A stretch of 64,000 bases of DNA from an uncultured Hyphomicrobiales bacterium (GCA_903847605.1 CAINED010000048.1:100567-164566), one strand, 5' to 3'; positions 26,814 through 35,876 are shown, counted from the stretch's first letter. The notes: generated by a model not told the origin, from the letters alone. Numbers and translations: made by a program.

Positions 26814-27092
26814 ATGACGCGCAAACTCACCATCGCATTCTGCTACTTCGGGGCTGTCTATTGCCTCGGCTGGCTGCTGCTCGCCATTCTTTGGCCGCCA
26901 CAGGCCTCGGGCGGCATGCAGTTCATTCCCTTCATGCTCGCGGGAATCGTTTACATCTTCCTCTGCGTGCCCGCGTGGAAGCTCGCGGATACGAAATACC
27001 AGAAGACCGCGCTGGTTCTGGCTGCGGCGTCGCTGGTCCTTTATCTCACGTCGATTTTCGCCTTCCTGCCCGTGCCGTTCTGGGGATCGTGA
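26814..27092 (+). CDS. small four-helix membrane protein, hypothetical
   Basis: The 92-residue product has three to four hydrophobic segments (IAFCYFGAVYCLGWLLLAIL, FMLAGIVYIFLCV, and ALVLAAASLVLYL). No signature residues were recognised. ATG at 26814 follows ATAGG closely. It stands alone between the AT-rich TIR-like insertion and the intergenic repeat region, and its GC content matches the chromosome, so it is part of the resident genome. Expression may be controlled by the palindromes just upstream. Confidence 0.6.
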   Translation: MTRKLTIAFCYFGAVYCLGWLLLAILWPPQASGGMQFIPFMLAGIVYIFLCVPAWKLADTKYQKTALVLAAASLVLYLTSIFAFLPVPFWGS

Positions 27093-27136
27093 TGCGGGCC
27101 TGCACCGCAGAAAAAGCATGATCCAGCGTGCGCACC

Positions 27137-27192
27137 CCTTCTCCCTGCTTGCGGGGAGAAGGTGGACGCCGCAGGCGGCCGGATGAGGGGCT
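27137..27192. repeat. intergenic palindromic repeat, copy A
   Basis: CCTTCTCCC...GGGGAGAAGG form a hairpin (27137-27162) followed by GTGGACGCCGCAGGCGGCCG and GATGAGGGG. This is the commonplace CCTTCTCCCCGC...CCTCATCC element scattered through alphaproteobacterial genomes. Copy B lies 75 bases away in opposite orientation. Confidence 0.75.
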
Positions 27193-27266
27193 GCGCGGAC
27201 GCTAATTATGAAGGTCCGTTGGAGAACGCGAGACGAGCTTGGAGTGCTTCACCCCAAGGATGGCAC

Positions 27267-27330
27267 TGCCCCTCATCCGCCTCGCTTCGCTCGGCACCTT
27301 CTCCCCGTTGCACGGGGAGAAGGGCGCTCA
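27267..27330. repeat. intergenic palindromic repeat, copy B (inverted)
   Basis: CCCCTCATCCG near 27269 is followed by CTTCGCTCGG and the hairpin CCTTCTCCCC...GGGGAGAAGG (27297-27325). It is the reverse orientation of copy A, so the two elements face each other across about 75 bases. This arrangement could let the whole 190-base block fold back on itself. Confidence 0.75.
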
Positions 27331-28068
27331 CCAAATATTTTTCCGAACCCCAAAATTTTTTTTATCCCCCTCCCCCTTCACTGCCCGCACAATGCGCGCG
27401 TCCCGGCCTAAGGGCCTTACAGCCCGAGGGGTTCGCTCTTGCGTGAGAGCGGGCGGGCCGGGAGCGGAGGCCATGATTGCAGCGCCGTCACGCAGCGCGG
27501 ATCATGGCGGCCCAAGTCGTGTGGTCCTCCCCGTCAGCAGTGCCGGCGGGAACAGTTTGGGAGTTCTTCTGCGCGCCGCCCGCAAAGCGGTTCGCAACGG
27601 GCCGGGTTCCGATTTGCGGAAACGGATCGAGCATTCCGGGAAGAGTTCATCGGCAAGAGTGGATGGAAAGAAGTGCGAGCCATCCAGGGGTCACGCGAAG
27701 CAAGCCTATAAACTCCGCGCGAAAAATCGGGCGAGTAACGGGGTAACAGCCGCGAAAGTCCGCCGGGATGCGGGAGATTCTCCGCGCTTTCGGTTCTTCT
27801 ACCAACATTCTTCCGGGAGCGGGGGAATGTCCGGCATCCCGCGCCGCCTTCAATTGAAGGAGGCGCTGCAAACCTCATCAACCCGGACGCGCCAGCGTTG
27901 CGGGCCAAGGGCGCAATCGCGAACGACAAAAGCAATGCATTGCTGCTAACCAGGATGGCATTGGAACGACGCACAAAATATCGGCGTGGCACTTTCCGCC
28001 AGCTCGCCGTTCGCGATATAAGCGCCGCAAGAAAGGCGGGCTTCAATTCGCCGGGGAGAGAAATTCTC
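27331..28068. other. about 740 bases without a convincing gene
   Basis: Open frames cross this stretch on both strands but have no ribosome site, family similarity or stable codon pattern. It starts with a T-rich tract (27354-27363) and has GC-rich hairpins, for example GGCCATGAT (27468-27476) with ATCATGGCGGCC (27502-27513), and CGCTCTTGCGTGAGAGCG (27434-27451). A perfect palindrome AGCAATGCATTGCT lies at 27931-27944. It ends with the ribosome site of the CoA-transferase gene. It could be a conserved non-coding RNA, a long leader, or a decayed element; I cannot tell which. Confidence 0.4.
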
Positions 28069-29217
28069 ATGATGCTTCAGGGCATTCGCGTCATCGATCT
28101 CGGCTCGTTCATCACTGCGCCACTGGCGGCGATGATGCTGGGCGATCTCGGCGCCGACGTCATCAAGGTCGAGCGGCCCGAGGGCGACCCCTTCCGGCGC
28201 GGCGACGGCTCGCAATATAGCGCGACCTTCGTCGCCTATAATCGCAACAAGCGTTCCATCGTGATTGATTCGACAACACCCGCAGGACGCGAGGCGCAGA
28301 TGAAACTCATCGACAGCGCCGATGTCGTCATCGACAATTACCGCACGCCCGTTCTCATCAAGCTCGGACTCGATCCGGACGTGCTGCGCGCGCGCAATCC
28401 GCGCCTTGTCCATTGCTCGATCACCGGCTTTGGCGCGACGGGGCCTTATCAGGCGCGCGCCGCCTTCGACAGCGTCGGGCAGGCGCTCTCAGGGATAGCG
28501 GGCCTGATGGTCGATCCCGACAAGCCCGAGGCCTTCGGCCCGACGATTTCCGACAACGTCACCGGCATGTATGCGGCCTATGGCGTCATGGGCGCATTGG
28601 TGGAGCGCGAGCGCACCGGCAAGGGACGGCGGCTCGAGGTCAACATGCTCGAATCCTCGATGGCCTTCATGCCGGACATATTCACCAACTACACGCGCGA
28701 CGGCAGCGAAGGCTCGCGTCGCAGCCGCGTCATGCGTTCGCAAAGTTTCGTGTTCAGATGCGCCGACGGCAAGATGCTCGCTTTCCATTGCTCGACGGGC
28801 GAAAAATTCTGGTCGGAGATGGTGAAGGCCATCGGCCTCGATCACCTGATCGAAGACGAGCGTTTCGCCAAACATGTGCTGCGCGTGAAAAACTATCCTG
28901 CGCTCGAGAAAATCTTGGCCGAACGCTTCCTAGCGAAAACGCGCGCCGAATGGATCGCAGGTTTCCAGGGCGCGGATGTGCCCTATGCGCCCATCAACGA
29001 CATCGCCGAAGCCGTTGCCGATCCGCAGGTTGCAGCGCTCGGCACGATGGCGAAGACGGTTCACCCGACGCAGGGCGAAGTCGTTTCCATCGATTGCCCT
29101 GTCTTCGTCGATGGCGCACGTGCACGCGCCGTCAATATCGCGCCACCGCTTATCGGTGAACATACGGATGAAATCTGCGCCGAACTCGGCATCGATGCGA
29201 AAGCACTGAAGGCGTAG
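28069..29217 (+). CDS. CaiB/BaiF family CoA-transferase (class III)
   Basis: The 382-residue protein begins LQGIRVIDLGSFITAPLAAM and has LGADVIKVERPEGDP, NRNKRSIVID, and the catalytic-type Asp in AAFDSVGQALSG (D134, aligning with Asp169 of formyl-CoA transferase). Class III enzymes move CoA between carboxylic acids through an Asp-CoA anhydride intermediate. The GGGGAGAG at 28053-28060 supports ATG 28069; an in-frame upstream start exists in the unassigned region but is unsupported. The gene is alone, with a converging monooxygenase gene to the right. The acid substrate is unknown. Confidence 0.9.
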   Translation: MMLQGIRVIDLGSFITAPLAAMMLGDLGADVIKVERPEGDPFRRGDGSQYSATFVAYNRNKRSIVIDSTTPAGREAQMKLIDSADVVIDNYRTPVLIKLGLDPDVLRARNPRLVHCSITGFGATGPYQARAAFDSVGQALSGIAGLMVDPDKPEAFGPTISDNVTGMYAAYGVMGALVERERTGKGRRLEVNMLESSMAFMPDIFTNYTRDGSEGSRRSRVMRSQSFVFRCADGKMLAFHCSTGEKFWSEMVKAIGLDHLIEDERFAKHVLRVKNYPALEKILAERFLAKTRAEWIAGFQGADVPYAPINDIAEAVADPQVAALGTMAKTVHPTQGEVVSIDCPVFVDGARARAVNIAPPLIGEHTDEICAELGIDAKALKA

Positions 29218-29231
29218 TCACAAACGTAGTA

Positions 29232-30494
29232 TTACGCTGCCTCTTCGCCGCTCCAGTCGGCTTCGACCGGCGTCTCCAGCGTGATCGCCGCGGCCTTGCG
29301 CACGGAATCGATCATCGACGTTTCCATGAGAAAAGCGCGCGCCTTTACGGGATCGCGCGCGATGGCGCCGATCTCGGCCTGCCGCTGCTTGCGCACCTGC
29401 GGGTCGCGCTCTTCCAGCAGTCGCTTGTTGCGAATGCTCATCGCCTGAACGGACTTGATGTTCACCGGGCGGCGCTGGCGTTCGTAAAGCGTGAAGGCTT
29501 CGACATGATCCTTGCCCGCGAGCCACACCGGCGCGAGCTTTTCGGCGAGATTGACCGCGTCATGTACGCCGCCATTCAATCCCAATCCGCCGAATGGATT
29601 GTTGAGATGGGCGGCGTCGCCCGCGATGACCATACGTCCGCCATGCCATTTGTCGGCGACGCGCTGGTGCACCTTGTAGGTGGACTTATAGACGAGGTCG
29701 AAACTGTCGATATCCGCGCCCGAATATTCCATCACCAGTTTGAGGCGCGCGCGGATTTCACCTTCCGCCATTACCTCATCGTCGGGCGCTTCGGGATCGA
29801 TGGGATAGGCGATGCGCCAGAGGCCCGGCGGTCCCTCGTCCGGCACATGGAAGACCGCGGCGAAATTGACGGGGTCCGCAATATAGCCCGCGCCGGAAAA
29901 TCCAAGCTTGCCGAGATCGAAGGTCGTCGAAGCGACGAGCAGCTTTTCCGGCCATGTGAAACCGACGAACTTGCTCTGAATTGCATTGCGCACGATGGAG
30001 CGCGCGCCTTCGCATCCGATCATGAAGGCGCCATCGAGCCCCGTGCCGTCGTCCAGCGTGACGGCGACATGCGTGCCCCTGTCCTCCACCGACTTGAGAC
30101 CGTTCGAAAATATGACCTTCACGTTCGGCGTGCGCGCGCGAATGTTTTCCAGCAGCATCGGTGTCAGGCGATGCTGTTCGAGATGCAGGCGGAAGGGATA
30201 GGGCGTCTCGTCGGCGACGAGCGAGAGATCAAATTCGGCGATAACGCCATCGACACGATCGCGGATCTGCCACACCGGTACCTTGATGCCCTTTTCGAGC
30301 ATGGCGGCGCAGCCGAGGCTGACGAGCATCTCCGTTGTCGGCGGGTGAAAGGAGCCCGCGCGCAGATCGATGGTGAGGCCGGGTTCGCGTTCGACAAGCA
30401 CGACATCGACGCCCTTGAGGCCGAGCGACAACGCCGTCGCCAGCCCGGACGGACCTGCGCCGGCAACGATAACAGGCAGCGAGTTACGGGGCAC
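29232..30494 (-). CDS. FAD-dependent aromatic-type monooxygenase
   Basis: The 420-residue protein has the FAD motif GAGPSG at residues 12-17, the acid at LVERE, the DG-type motif GLDGAFMIGCEGARS and GGRMVIAGDAAHLNNP (GD motif), which together define class A flavin monooxygenases such as p-hydroxybenzoate hydroxylase. The GTG start at 30494 lies seven bases after the stop of the quinone reductase, and GTGAGG precedes it, so both are one operon. It would hydroxylate an aromatic or enoyl substrate using NAD(P)H. The substrate is not known. Confidence 0.85.
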   Translation of the reverse strand: MPRNSLPVIVAGAGPSGLATALSLGLKGVDVVLVEREPGLTIDLRAGSFHPPTTEMLVSLGCAAMLEKGIKVPVWQIRDRVDGVIAEFDLSLVADETPYPFRLHLEQHRLTPMLLENIRARTPNVKVIFSNGLKSVEDRGTHVAVTLDDGTGLDGAFMIGCEGARSIVRNAIQSKFVGFTWPEKLLVASTTFDLGKLGFSGAGYIADPVNFAAVFHVPDEGPPGLWRIAYPIDPEAPDDEVMAEGEIRARLKLVMEYSGADIDSFDLVYKSTYKVHQRVADKWHGGRMVIAGDAAHLNNPFGGLGLNGGVHDAVNLAEKLAPVWLAGKDHVEAFTLYERQRRPVNIKSVQAMSIRNKRLLEERDPQVRKQRQAEIGAIARDPVKARAFLMETSMIDSVRKAAAITLETPVEADWSGEEAA

Positions 30495-30500
30495 TTGTCC

Positions 30501-31499
30501 TCACACCGTCATGATGATCTTGCCGATATGCTGGCTGGTTTCCATGCGTGCATGGGCCTTGTCAGCTTCGGTCAGCTTGAATGTGGAATCGATGATCGGC
30601 TTGCATTTGCCGGCCGCCCACATCGGCGCGACATGCTGTTCGAGAGAACGCGCGATCTCCGTTTTTTCGGCAACGCTGCGCGGACGCAGGGCCGAACCCG
30701 TCCACACGATGCGCTTGGCTGAAATCGGGCGGATGTCGAGTTCCATCTTGTAGCCCTGCATCAGCGCGATCTGGCCGATACGCGCATCGCGCGCAGCTGC
30801 CTCGAAATTGCGCTGCACATAGGGACCGGCGACCATATCGAGAATGACATTCGCGCCCTTGCCGCCGGTGAACTTTTTCACTTCCTCGACGAAGTCCTGC
30901 GTCTTGTAGTTGACGGCAATGTCCGCGCCGAGTTTCAGGCAGAAATCGCATTTGTCGTCGCTGCCGGCGGTGACGATGACCTTCGCGCCAATTTCTTTGG
31001 CGAGCATGACTAGCGTCGTGCCGATGCCGGACGTGCCGCCATGGCAAAGCACCGTTTCGCCCCTGGCGATCTTCGCGGTCATGAAACCGTTCACCCAGAC
31101 CGTGAAGAACGTCTCGGGGATGCCGGCAGCCTCAACCCAGGAAAAACCGGCTGGCTTTGCCAGCGCATGGCCTTCGTTGACCGCGACATATTCTGCGTAG
31201 CCGCCGCCATGGCAGAGGGCCATCACTTCGTCGCCGGCTTTCCACTTGCTCACGCCGGCTCCTGTCGCGGCGACGACGCCCGAAACTTCGAGCCCCGGCA
31301 GCGGCGATGCGTCGGCCGGGGGCGGGTAACGGCCGAGCCGCTGGGAGCAATCGGGCCGGTTCACGCCGGCGGCCATTACCTTGACGAGGATTTCGCCGTC
31401 CCTGGGCTGTGGCGTCTTTTCGGTGACCGGCTTCAGCACTTCGGGGCCGCCCGGTTGCGTGATGCTGATCGCCGTCATCGTTTCGGGAAGTGCGGTCAT
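30501..31499 (-). CDS. PIG3-type NAD(P)H quinone oxidoreductase
   Basis: The 332-residue zinc-independent medium-chain reductase has GLEVSGVVAATGAGVSKWK, the nucleotide-binding LCHGGTSGIGTTLVMLAK, and QGYKMELDI, as in TIGR02824 PIG3-family proteins. No zinc ligand set is seen. It reduces quinones or enoyl compounds with NADPH. It is the first gene of the operon with the flavin monooxygenase at 29232, which suggests a shared aromatic or phenolic substrate. The start at 31499 is one of two in-frame ATGs (MTALPETMTAISI). Confidence 0.88.
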   Translation of the reverse strand: MTALPETMTAISITQPGGPEVLKPVTEKTPQPRDGEILVKVMAAGVNRPDCSQRLGRYPPPADASPLPGLEVSGVVAATGAGVSKWKAGDEVMALCHGGGYAEYVAVNEGHALAKPAGFSWVEAAGIPETFFTVWVNGFMTAKIARGETVLCHGGTSGIGTTLVMLAKEIGAKVIVTAGSDDKCDFCLKLGADIAVNYKTQDFVEEVKKFTGGKGANVILDMVAGPYVQRNFEAAARDARIGQIALMQGYKMELDIRPISAKRIVWTGSALRPRSVAEKTEIARSLEQHVAPMWAAGKCKPIIDSTFKLTEADKAHARMETSQHIGKIIMTV

Positions 31500-31737
31500 G
31501 GCCTGCCTTTGCGGACATATACTTATGGATGGGCTGACGTAGCGCGCTGCGCAGAGAGTAGCAAGGCGGCGACGACCGTCGCATGAGGGGGAAAATCCCT
31601 CGAGGGATCGAGCGACACGCGCTGGACAGGCCCGCCCGTTTCTGTTAATCGCCCGCCCACGTTCCGGTGCGGTTTCCGCGCCGGCACAGCCCTTTTCCTT
31701 TGATCACCCGGCGATCAGCCCAACTCAGGACATCCGA

Positions 31738-31977
31738 GTGCAAGTTCTCGTTCGCGACAACAACGTCGACCAGGCCCTCAAGGCGCTCAAGAAGAAAATG
31801 CAGCGCGAGGGAATTTTCCGCGAAATGAAGCTGCGCGGCCATTATGAGAAGCCCTCCGAGCGTCGCGCTCGTGAAAAGGCCGAAGCCGTCCGCCGCGCCC
31901 GCAAGCTGGCCCGCAAGAAGCTGCAGCGCGAAGGCGTCCTCCCGATGAAGCCCAAGCCGGTTGTCGCCGGCCGCTAA
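31738..31977 (+). CDS. rpsU: 30S ribosomal protein S21
   Basis: The 79-residue product ([20 protein letters not shown]...) is ribosomal protein S21 with the usual very basic C-terminal half. It begins with GTG at 31738, as expected for VQVLV-type S21 starts, with CAGGA upstream. S21 sits near the anti-Shine-Dalgarno site of the 30S subunit. It is monocistronic, with a terminator-like hairpin downstream (32020-32056). Confidence 0.96.
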   Translation: MQVLVRDNNVDQALKALKKKMQREGIFREMKLRGHYEKPSERRAREKAEAVRRARKLARKKLQREGVLPMKPKPVVAGR

Positions 31978-32019
31978 GGCGCAGTCATCGGCCGCAAGGC
32001 TTGGCCAGTACGAATTTAT

Positions 32020-32056
32020 CGGCGCCCCGGGTTTTCCGTGCGGCGCCGTGACTTTT
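32020..32056 (+). terminator. terminator after rpsU
   Basis: CGGCGCC (32020-32026) pairs with GGCGCCG (32042-32048) across a 15-base loop and is followed by TGACTTTTTGG. It is a plausible rho-independent terminator. Confidence 0.6.
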
Positions 32057-32213
32057 TGGTAACCATCATGGGCGAATGTGCGGGCGAGGCGCCGCCGCGC
32101 CCGGCGAGTGGCATGAAAGCGGGCTAAAGTCTCATTTCAGCCTCATTCGCCCGGCCTTTCGGGGCTATTCTGCAAGCGACGAGAAAGGCCCGGACTTCGG
32201 GCGGGTAGATTCT

Positions 32214-33092
32214 ATGAGCATGACGGTCCAGACCCCCTCCTCCAGACTGGCCCCCAAAGGCCGCTGGTTCGCCGCACTGGCGGCAGCCGGACTGGCAGGC
32301 CTGCTGGCCGGCTGCGATTCGACCGGCCCGCTTGGCGCCAGCATGGGCCGCGGCGTCGCCGCCACGACCGCGCCGGACGAAGGGACCAAGGACAATCTCC
32401 AGTCGCTGAGCGAATATATCCGCGCCAATCCCGGCGATGCGCAGGGCTATAACACCCGCGGCGCAGCCTATGCCCGCATCGGCCGTTATCAGGACGCGAT
32501 CGCCGACTTCAGCCAGGCCGTTCGCATCGACCCAGGCAATGCCGCCGCCTTCACAAATCGTGGACTTGCCCAGCGCCAGGCCGGCAACGATCAGGCCGCG
32601 ATGGCCGATTTCACAGCGGCCATCCAGGCCAATCCGCGCCACGCCACGGCCTATATCGCCCGCGCCAACCTGCTGCGCACCCAGAACAATCTGACCGCCG
32701 CCATGGCCGACCTGACGGAAGCGATCCGTATCGCGCCGGAAAACGCCGAATCCTTCCACGCCCGTGGCCTCATCCATCAGCGGCAGGGCGATCACGCCCG
32801 CGCAATCTCCGATTTCGACAATGCGATCGACCGCAATCCCTTCGTGGCTGCGCCCTACGAAGCGCGCGGGCAAAGTCTCACCATCACCGGCAAACTCGAT
32901 GCGGCGATCGAGGACTTCAACGCCGCGCTCAACGTCAACAATCGCAATGCCGAAGCCTGGGCCGGTCTGGGCGTCGCCTACGAGCGCAAGGGCGACCGCA
33001 TGAAGGCCAGCGAAAGCTACAACCGCGCGCTGGTCGTCAATCCGAACAGCTCACTGGCTCGTGAAGGCCTGAGCCGCATCGGCCGCGTCTGA
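32214..33092 (+). CDS. TPR lipoprotein
   Basis: ATG at 32214 begins a type II signal peptide with lipobox LAGC (Cys34), so the protein is membrane-anchored in the envelope. At least five or six tetratricopeptide repeats follow (for example YNTRGAAYARIGRYQDAIAD, FTNRGLAQRQAGNDQAAMAD and WAGLGVAYERKGDRMKASES). The 292-residue length and NlpI-like layout suggest a scaffold for envelope proteins; no specific partner can be named. An upstream in-frame start would lose the lipobox position. A hairpin terminator follows. Confidence 0.85.
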   Translation: MSMTVQTPSSRLAPKGRWFAALAAAGLAGLLAGCDSTGPLGASMGRGVAATTAPDEGTKDNLQSLSEYIRANPGDAQGYNTRGAAYARIGRYQDAIADFSQAVRIDPGNAAAFTNRGLAQRQAGNDQAAMADFTAAIQANPRHATAYIARANLLRTQNNLTAAMADLTEAIRIAPENAESFHARGLIHQRQGDHARAISDFDNAIDRNPFVAAPYEARGQSLTITGKLDAAIEDFNAALNVNNRNAEAWAGLGVAYERKGDRMKASESYNRALVVNPNSSLAREGLSRIGRV

Positions 33093-33093
33093 C

Positions 33094-33114
33094 AGCGCGC
33101 GTTTGCGCGCTTTC
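33094..33114 (+). terminator. terminator after the TPR lipoprotein gene
   Basis: AGCGCGC (33094-33100) pairs with GCGCGCT (33105-33111) around GTTT and is followed by TTTC. It lies two bases after the stop codon. Confidence 0.6.
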
Positions 33115-33160
33115 GGCTCGCTGTTATGATTGGCTGTGAGTACGCGCCGGAGCAGCGCCG

Positions 33161-33763
33161 ATGACAGCCTTCAGCAAGATTACGACCGATCTAGTCCCCG
33201 TTATGCCGCGCCAGAGCGTGCCGCCGCTCGATGTCGCCCTGAGCGATGGCGGGCGATATATCCTCGCGCAGGACGATCCCGGGCTGTTCTCGATGATCGT
33301 CTTCTATCGCGGCCTGCATTGCCAGCAATGCAAGGCCTATCTCGGCGAACTTGAAAAACTGCTGCCGGAATTCGACAAGCGCGGCATCACCAGCGTCGCG
33401 ATTTCGATGGACGAAGAAGATCGCGCAGCCCTGACGAAGCCGGAATGGGGGCTGAAGCAATTGCGCGTCGGCTATGGCTTGTCGCTACAATCGGCGCGCG
33501 ACTGGGGTCTGTTCCTCACCGAAGCACGCCCACGCGCCAAGGGCCTGAGCGAGCCGCCCTATTGTTGCGAGCCCGCGGTTTTTCTCGTCGGTCCCGACAA
33601 GACCATGTGGTTCTCAGCCGTTCAGAACATGGCTTTCGCGCGTCCCCGCTTCGAGGACATAATCAGCGGTTTCGAATTTCTCTTCGGCATGGGCTATTTC
33701 ACCGAAAAGGAATGCCCGGCTCGAGGCGAACTGCTGACATTGCCGCATACCGTTCCCGCATGA
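33161..33763 (+). CDS. AhpC/TSA-type peroxiredoxin-like protein
   Basis: The 200-residue protein has the thioredoxin-like active site FYRGLHCQQC with C54 and C57, and the family's FSMIVFYRG strand. It resembles AhpC/TSA-family proteins of the peroxiredoxin-like group rather than typical 2-Cys Prx: the CxxC spacing is thioredoxin-like. It is the first gene of a three-gene block whose members overlap by four bases. With the DCC protein it would handle thiols or peroxides. GAGC lies before the ATG; no clear strong ribosome site is seen. Confidence 0.8.
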   Translation: MTAFSKITTDLVPVMPRQSVPPLDVALSDGGRYILAQDDPGLFSMIVFYRGLHCQQCKAYLGELEKLLPEFDKRGITSVAISMDEEDRAALTKPEWGLKQLRVGYGLSLQSARDWGLFLTEARPRAKGLSEPPYCCEPAVFLVGPDKTMWFSAVQNMAFARPRFEDIISGFEFLFGMGYFTEKECPARGELLTLPHTVPA

Positions 33764-34191
33764 GTGAAGGCCGGGGCATCATCCTATACGACAGCGTGTG
33801 CATCCTGTGCTCACGTTCCGCACAATTCGTTATCGCCCGAGATCATGAGGCCTTTTTCCGCTTCGTGCCGATCCAGGGCGATCGCGGACGCGAACTTGCC
33901 GCGACAGTCGGGATCGACGCCGACAGGCCGCAATCCTTCGCAGTCTTCATCGACGGCCGACCGTACCTGAAATCCGACGGTGTCATCGCCATTCTTTCGC
34001 GCCTGCCCCGCTGGGGCTGGACATCCGCCTTGCGCTTTATCCCCAGGTTGCTGCGCGACTGGATTTACGACCGCGTGGCGCGCAATCGCTATCGCATCTT
34101 CGGGCGAGCCGACGCCTGCATTATGCCTGATGCCTCCGTGCGCAGCCGCTTCGATGGGCTCGAGAGCGTCAGGGACACCACAATCCGATGA
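33760..34191 (+). CDS. DCC-family thiol-disulfide oxidoreductase-like protein
   Basis: The 143-residue protein has D11, C14 and C17 in IILYDSVCILC, the DxxCxxC signature of DUF393 (DCC family). VPIQGDRGRE and the following YLKSDGVIAILSRLPRWGW also match the family. ATG at 33760 overlaps the Prx-like stop (ATGA), and the gene overlaps the next gene by four bases, so all three are translationally coupled. DCC proteins are predicted thioredoxin-fold oxidoreductases with no proven substrate. Confidence 0.88.
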   Translation: MSEGRGIILYDSVCILCSRSAQFVIARDHEAFFRFVPIQGDRGRELAATVGIDADRPQSFAVFIDGRPYLKSDGVIAILSRLPRWGWTSALRFIPRLLRDWIYDRVARNRYRIFGRADACIMPDASVRSRFDGLESVRDTTIR

Positions 34192-35876
34192 TAGCGCCCC
34201 GGCGCATCCTGATCGTGGGCGGATACGGCACATTTGGCGGACGCGTTGCCCGCCTGCTTGCGAACGAAGAGCGCATCGTCCTGCTGATCGCCGGACGCTC
34301 TATGGCGCGCGCCGAGGCTTTCTGCGCGCGCTACGCCGGCACGCAGCAGATGCTGCCTTGCCTTTTCGACCGCACCGGCGACATTCCCGGCCAGATCGCC
34401 TTGCTCCGGCCGGATCTTGTGATCGATGCTGCCGGACCGTTCCAGATCTATGGCGACGCGCCCTACGCCTTGCCGCGCGCGGCCATACACGCCGGCGCTA
34501 ACTACCTCGACCTTGCCGACGGATCGGATTTCGTCGCGGGGATTGGAAGGCTCGATGCAGAAGCAAAGGCGCGTGGCGTATTCGCATACTCCGGTGTGAG
34601 CACCTTTCCGGCGCTGTCCTCATCTGTCGTGAAGTCCTTGCTGGCCGAAGGCGACCGGCCCGAAACCGTTGAAGCGGGATTGTCGCCCTCGCCGCGCGCC
34701 GACCTCGGTCTCAGCGTCATACGCGCAGTCGCGAGCTATGCTGGATTGCCTATCGCCATAACCCGCAATGGCGGGCTCGCGGTGGCGTATGCGCTGTCCG
34801 AAAGCCGCAAGGCTCATATCGCCGCGCCCGGTCGCATTCCGCTCGGCCAGCGCCGCTTTTCCCTGGTGGATGTGCCCGACCTCACCCTGCTGAAACATGT
34901 CTGGCCGGACCTGCGCAACGTCTGGATCGGCGCGGCGATGAATCCCTCGTGGCTACAGCGCTGTCTGAATTTCTGCGCCTGGCTCGTCAGGCTGCGAGTG
35001 GCGCTGCCGCTCGAGCGATTTGCGCCTCTGATGCTGCGGATGCGCAATTTTTTCGCGCGAGGCGAACATCGCGGCGGAATGTACGTCCGGGTTTCAGGCC
35101 GCGACCGACAGGACCAGACCTTCCTGCGGACATGGCACATGCAGGCGGAAGGCGACGATGGCCCCTTCATTCCGGCGATACCCGCTGCCGCCATCGTGCT
35201 GCGCTGGCTCGATGGGCGAGCACCGGAACCGGGCGCCCGGCCAGCCCTGCAAATTCTCGAGCTCGAAGATTTCGCGCCATTTTTCCGCACACTTGCAGTC
35301 ACACATGGAATCCGCAGCGAAACCCCGAACGCGCCACTCTATCGCCGGGCGCTCGGTGACGCGTTCGAGCGCCTGCCGCCGGCGTTGCGCCAGATGCATG
35401 ACAGGCCGCACTCCAGGACCGTCTCCGGCCGGGCCGACATCGAGCGAGGTAAGAATCCTCTCGCCCGGTTCGCCGGCGCCATTTTCGGATTCCCGCCGGA
35501 AGGGCGCGACGTGCCGGTGCGCGTGACGTTCGACGTAAGGGGCGACGTAGAAATCTGGCAGCGCGATTTCGCCGGGCGGCGCTTTCAATCGGTGCAGACC
35601 ATGGGGCGGGGCCGCAACGCCGGGCTGATTGACGAGCGTTTCGGTCCGATAACCGTCGGCCTCGCCTATGACCTCGACGGAAGCGGCCGGGGTTATCTGC
35701 GCGTGCGTAACTGGCGTGTGCTCGGCCTGCCCATGCCGCGCTGGCTAGCGCCGGGCGGCGAGACCTACGAATCCGAGAGAGACGGCCGCTTTTGCTTCCA
35801 CGTCGAAATTGCGCATCCGCTGACCGGTCCCATCGTCAGCTATCGAGGCTGGCTCGCCGACGGTACGGAAGCTTGA
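34188..35876 (+). CDS. saccharopine-dehydrogenase-type NAD(P)-binding protein with DUF4166 domain
   Basis: The 562-residue protein has an N-terminal Rossmann fold with GGYGTFGG at 11-18 and AGRSMARA after strand two. Its last 180 residues (from about FERLPPALRQMHDRP to the end) are a DUF4166 domain. Domains of this kind co-occur with DCC proteins in other bacteria, sometimes fused. The start overlaps the DCC gene by four bases. The pair presumably reduces a saccharopine-like or lipid-like substrate; none is known. No membrane helix is strong. Confidence 0.83.
   Translation: MIAPRRILIVGGYGTFGGRVARLLANEERIVLLIAGRSMARAEAFCARYAGTQQMLPCLFDRTGDIPGQIALLRPDLVIDAAGPFQIYGDAPYALPRAAIHAGANYLDLADGSDFVAGIGRLDAEAKARGVFAYSGVSTFPALSSSVVKSLLAEGDRPETVEAGLSPSPRADLGLSVIRAVASYAGLPIAITRNGGLAVAYALSESRKAHIAAPGRIPLGQRRFSLVDVPDLTLLKHVWPDLRNVWIGAAMNPSWLQRCLNFCAWLVRLRVALPLERFAPLMLRMRNFFARGEHRGGMYVRVSGRDRQDQTFLRTWHMQAEGDDGPFIPAIPAAAIVLRWLDGRAPEPGARPALQILELEDFAPFFRTLAVTHGIRSETPNAPLYRRALGDAFERLPPALRQMHDRPHSRTVSGRADIERGKNPLARFAGAIFGFPPEGRDVPVRVTFDVRGDVEIWQRDFAGRRFQSVQTMGRGRNAGLIDERFGPITVGLAYDLDGSGRGYLRVRNWRVLGLPMPRWLAPGGETYESERDGRFCFHVEIAHPLTGPIVSYRGWLADGTEA

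Noticed and set aside
27239..27949. A 236-residue plus-strand frame in the unassigned region
   Set aside because: It crosses a repeat element and hairpins, has no ribosome site, and shows no recognisable family or codon pattern.
27534..28070. A 178-residue minus-strand frame in the same region
   Set aside because: Arg/Ser-rich translation, start overlapping the CoA-transferase ribosome site, no family similarity.
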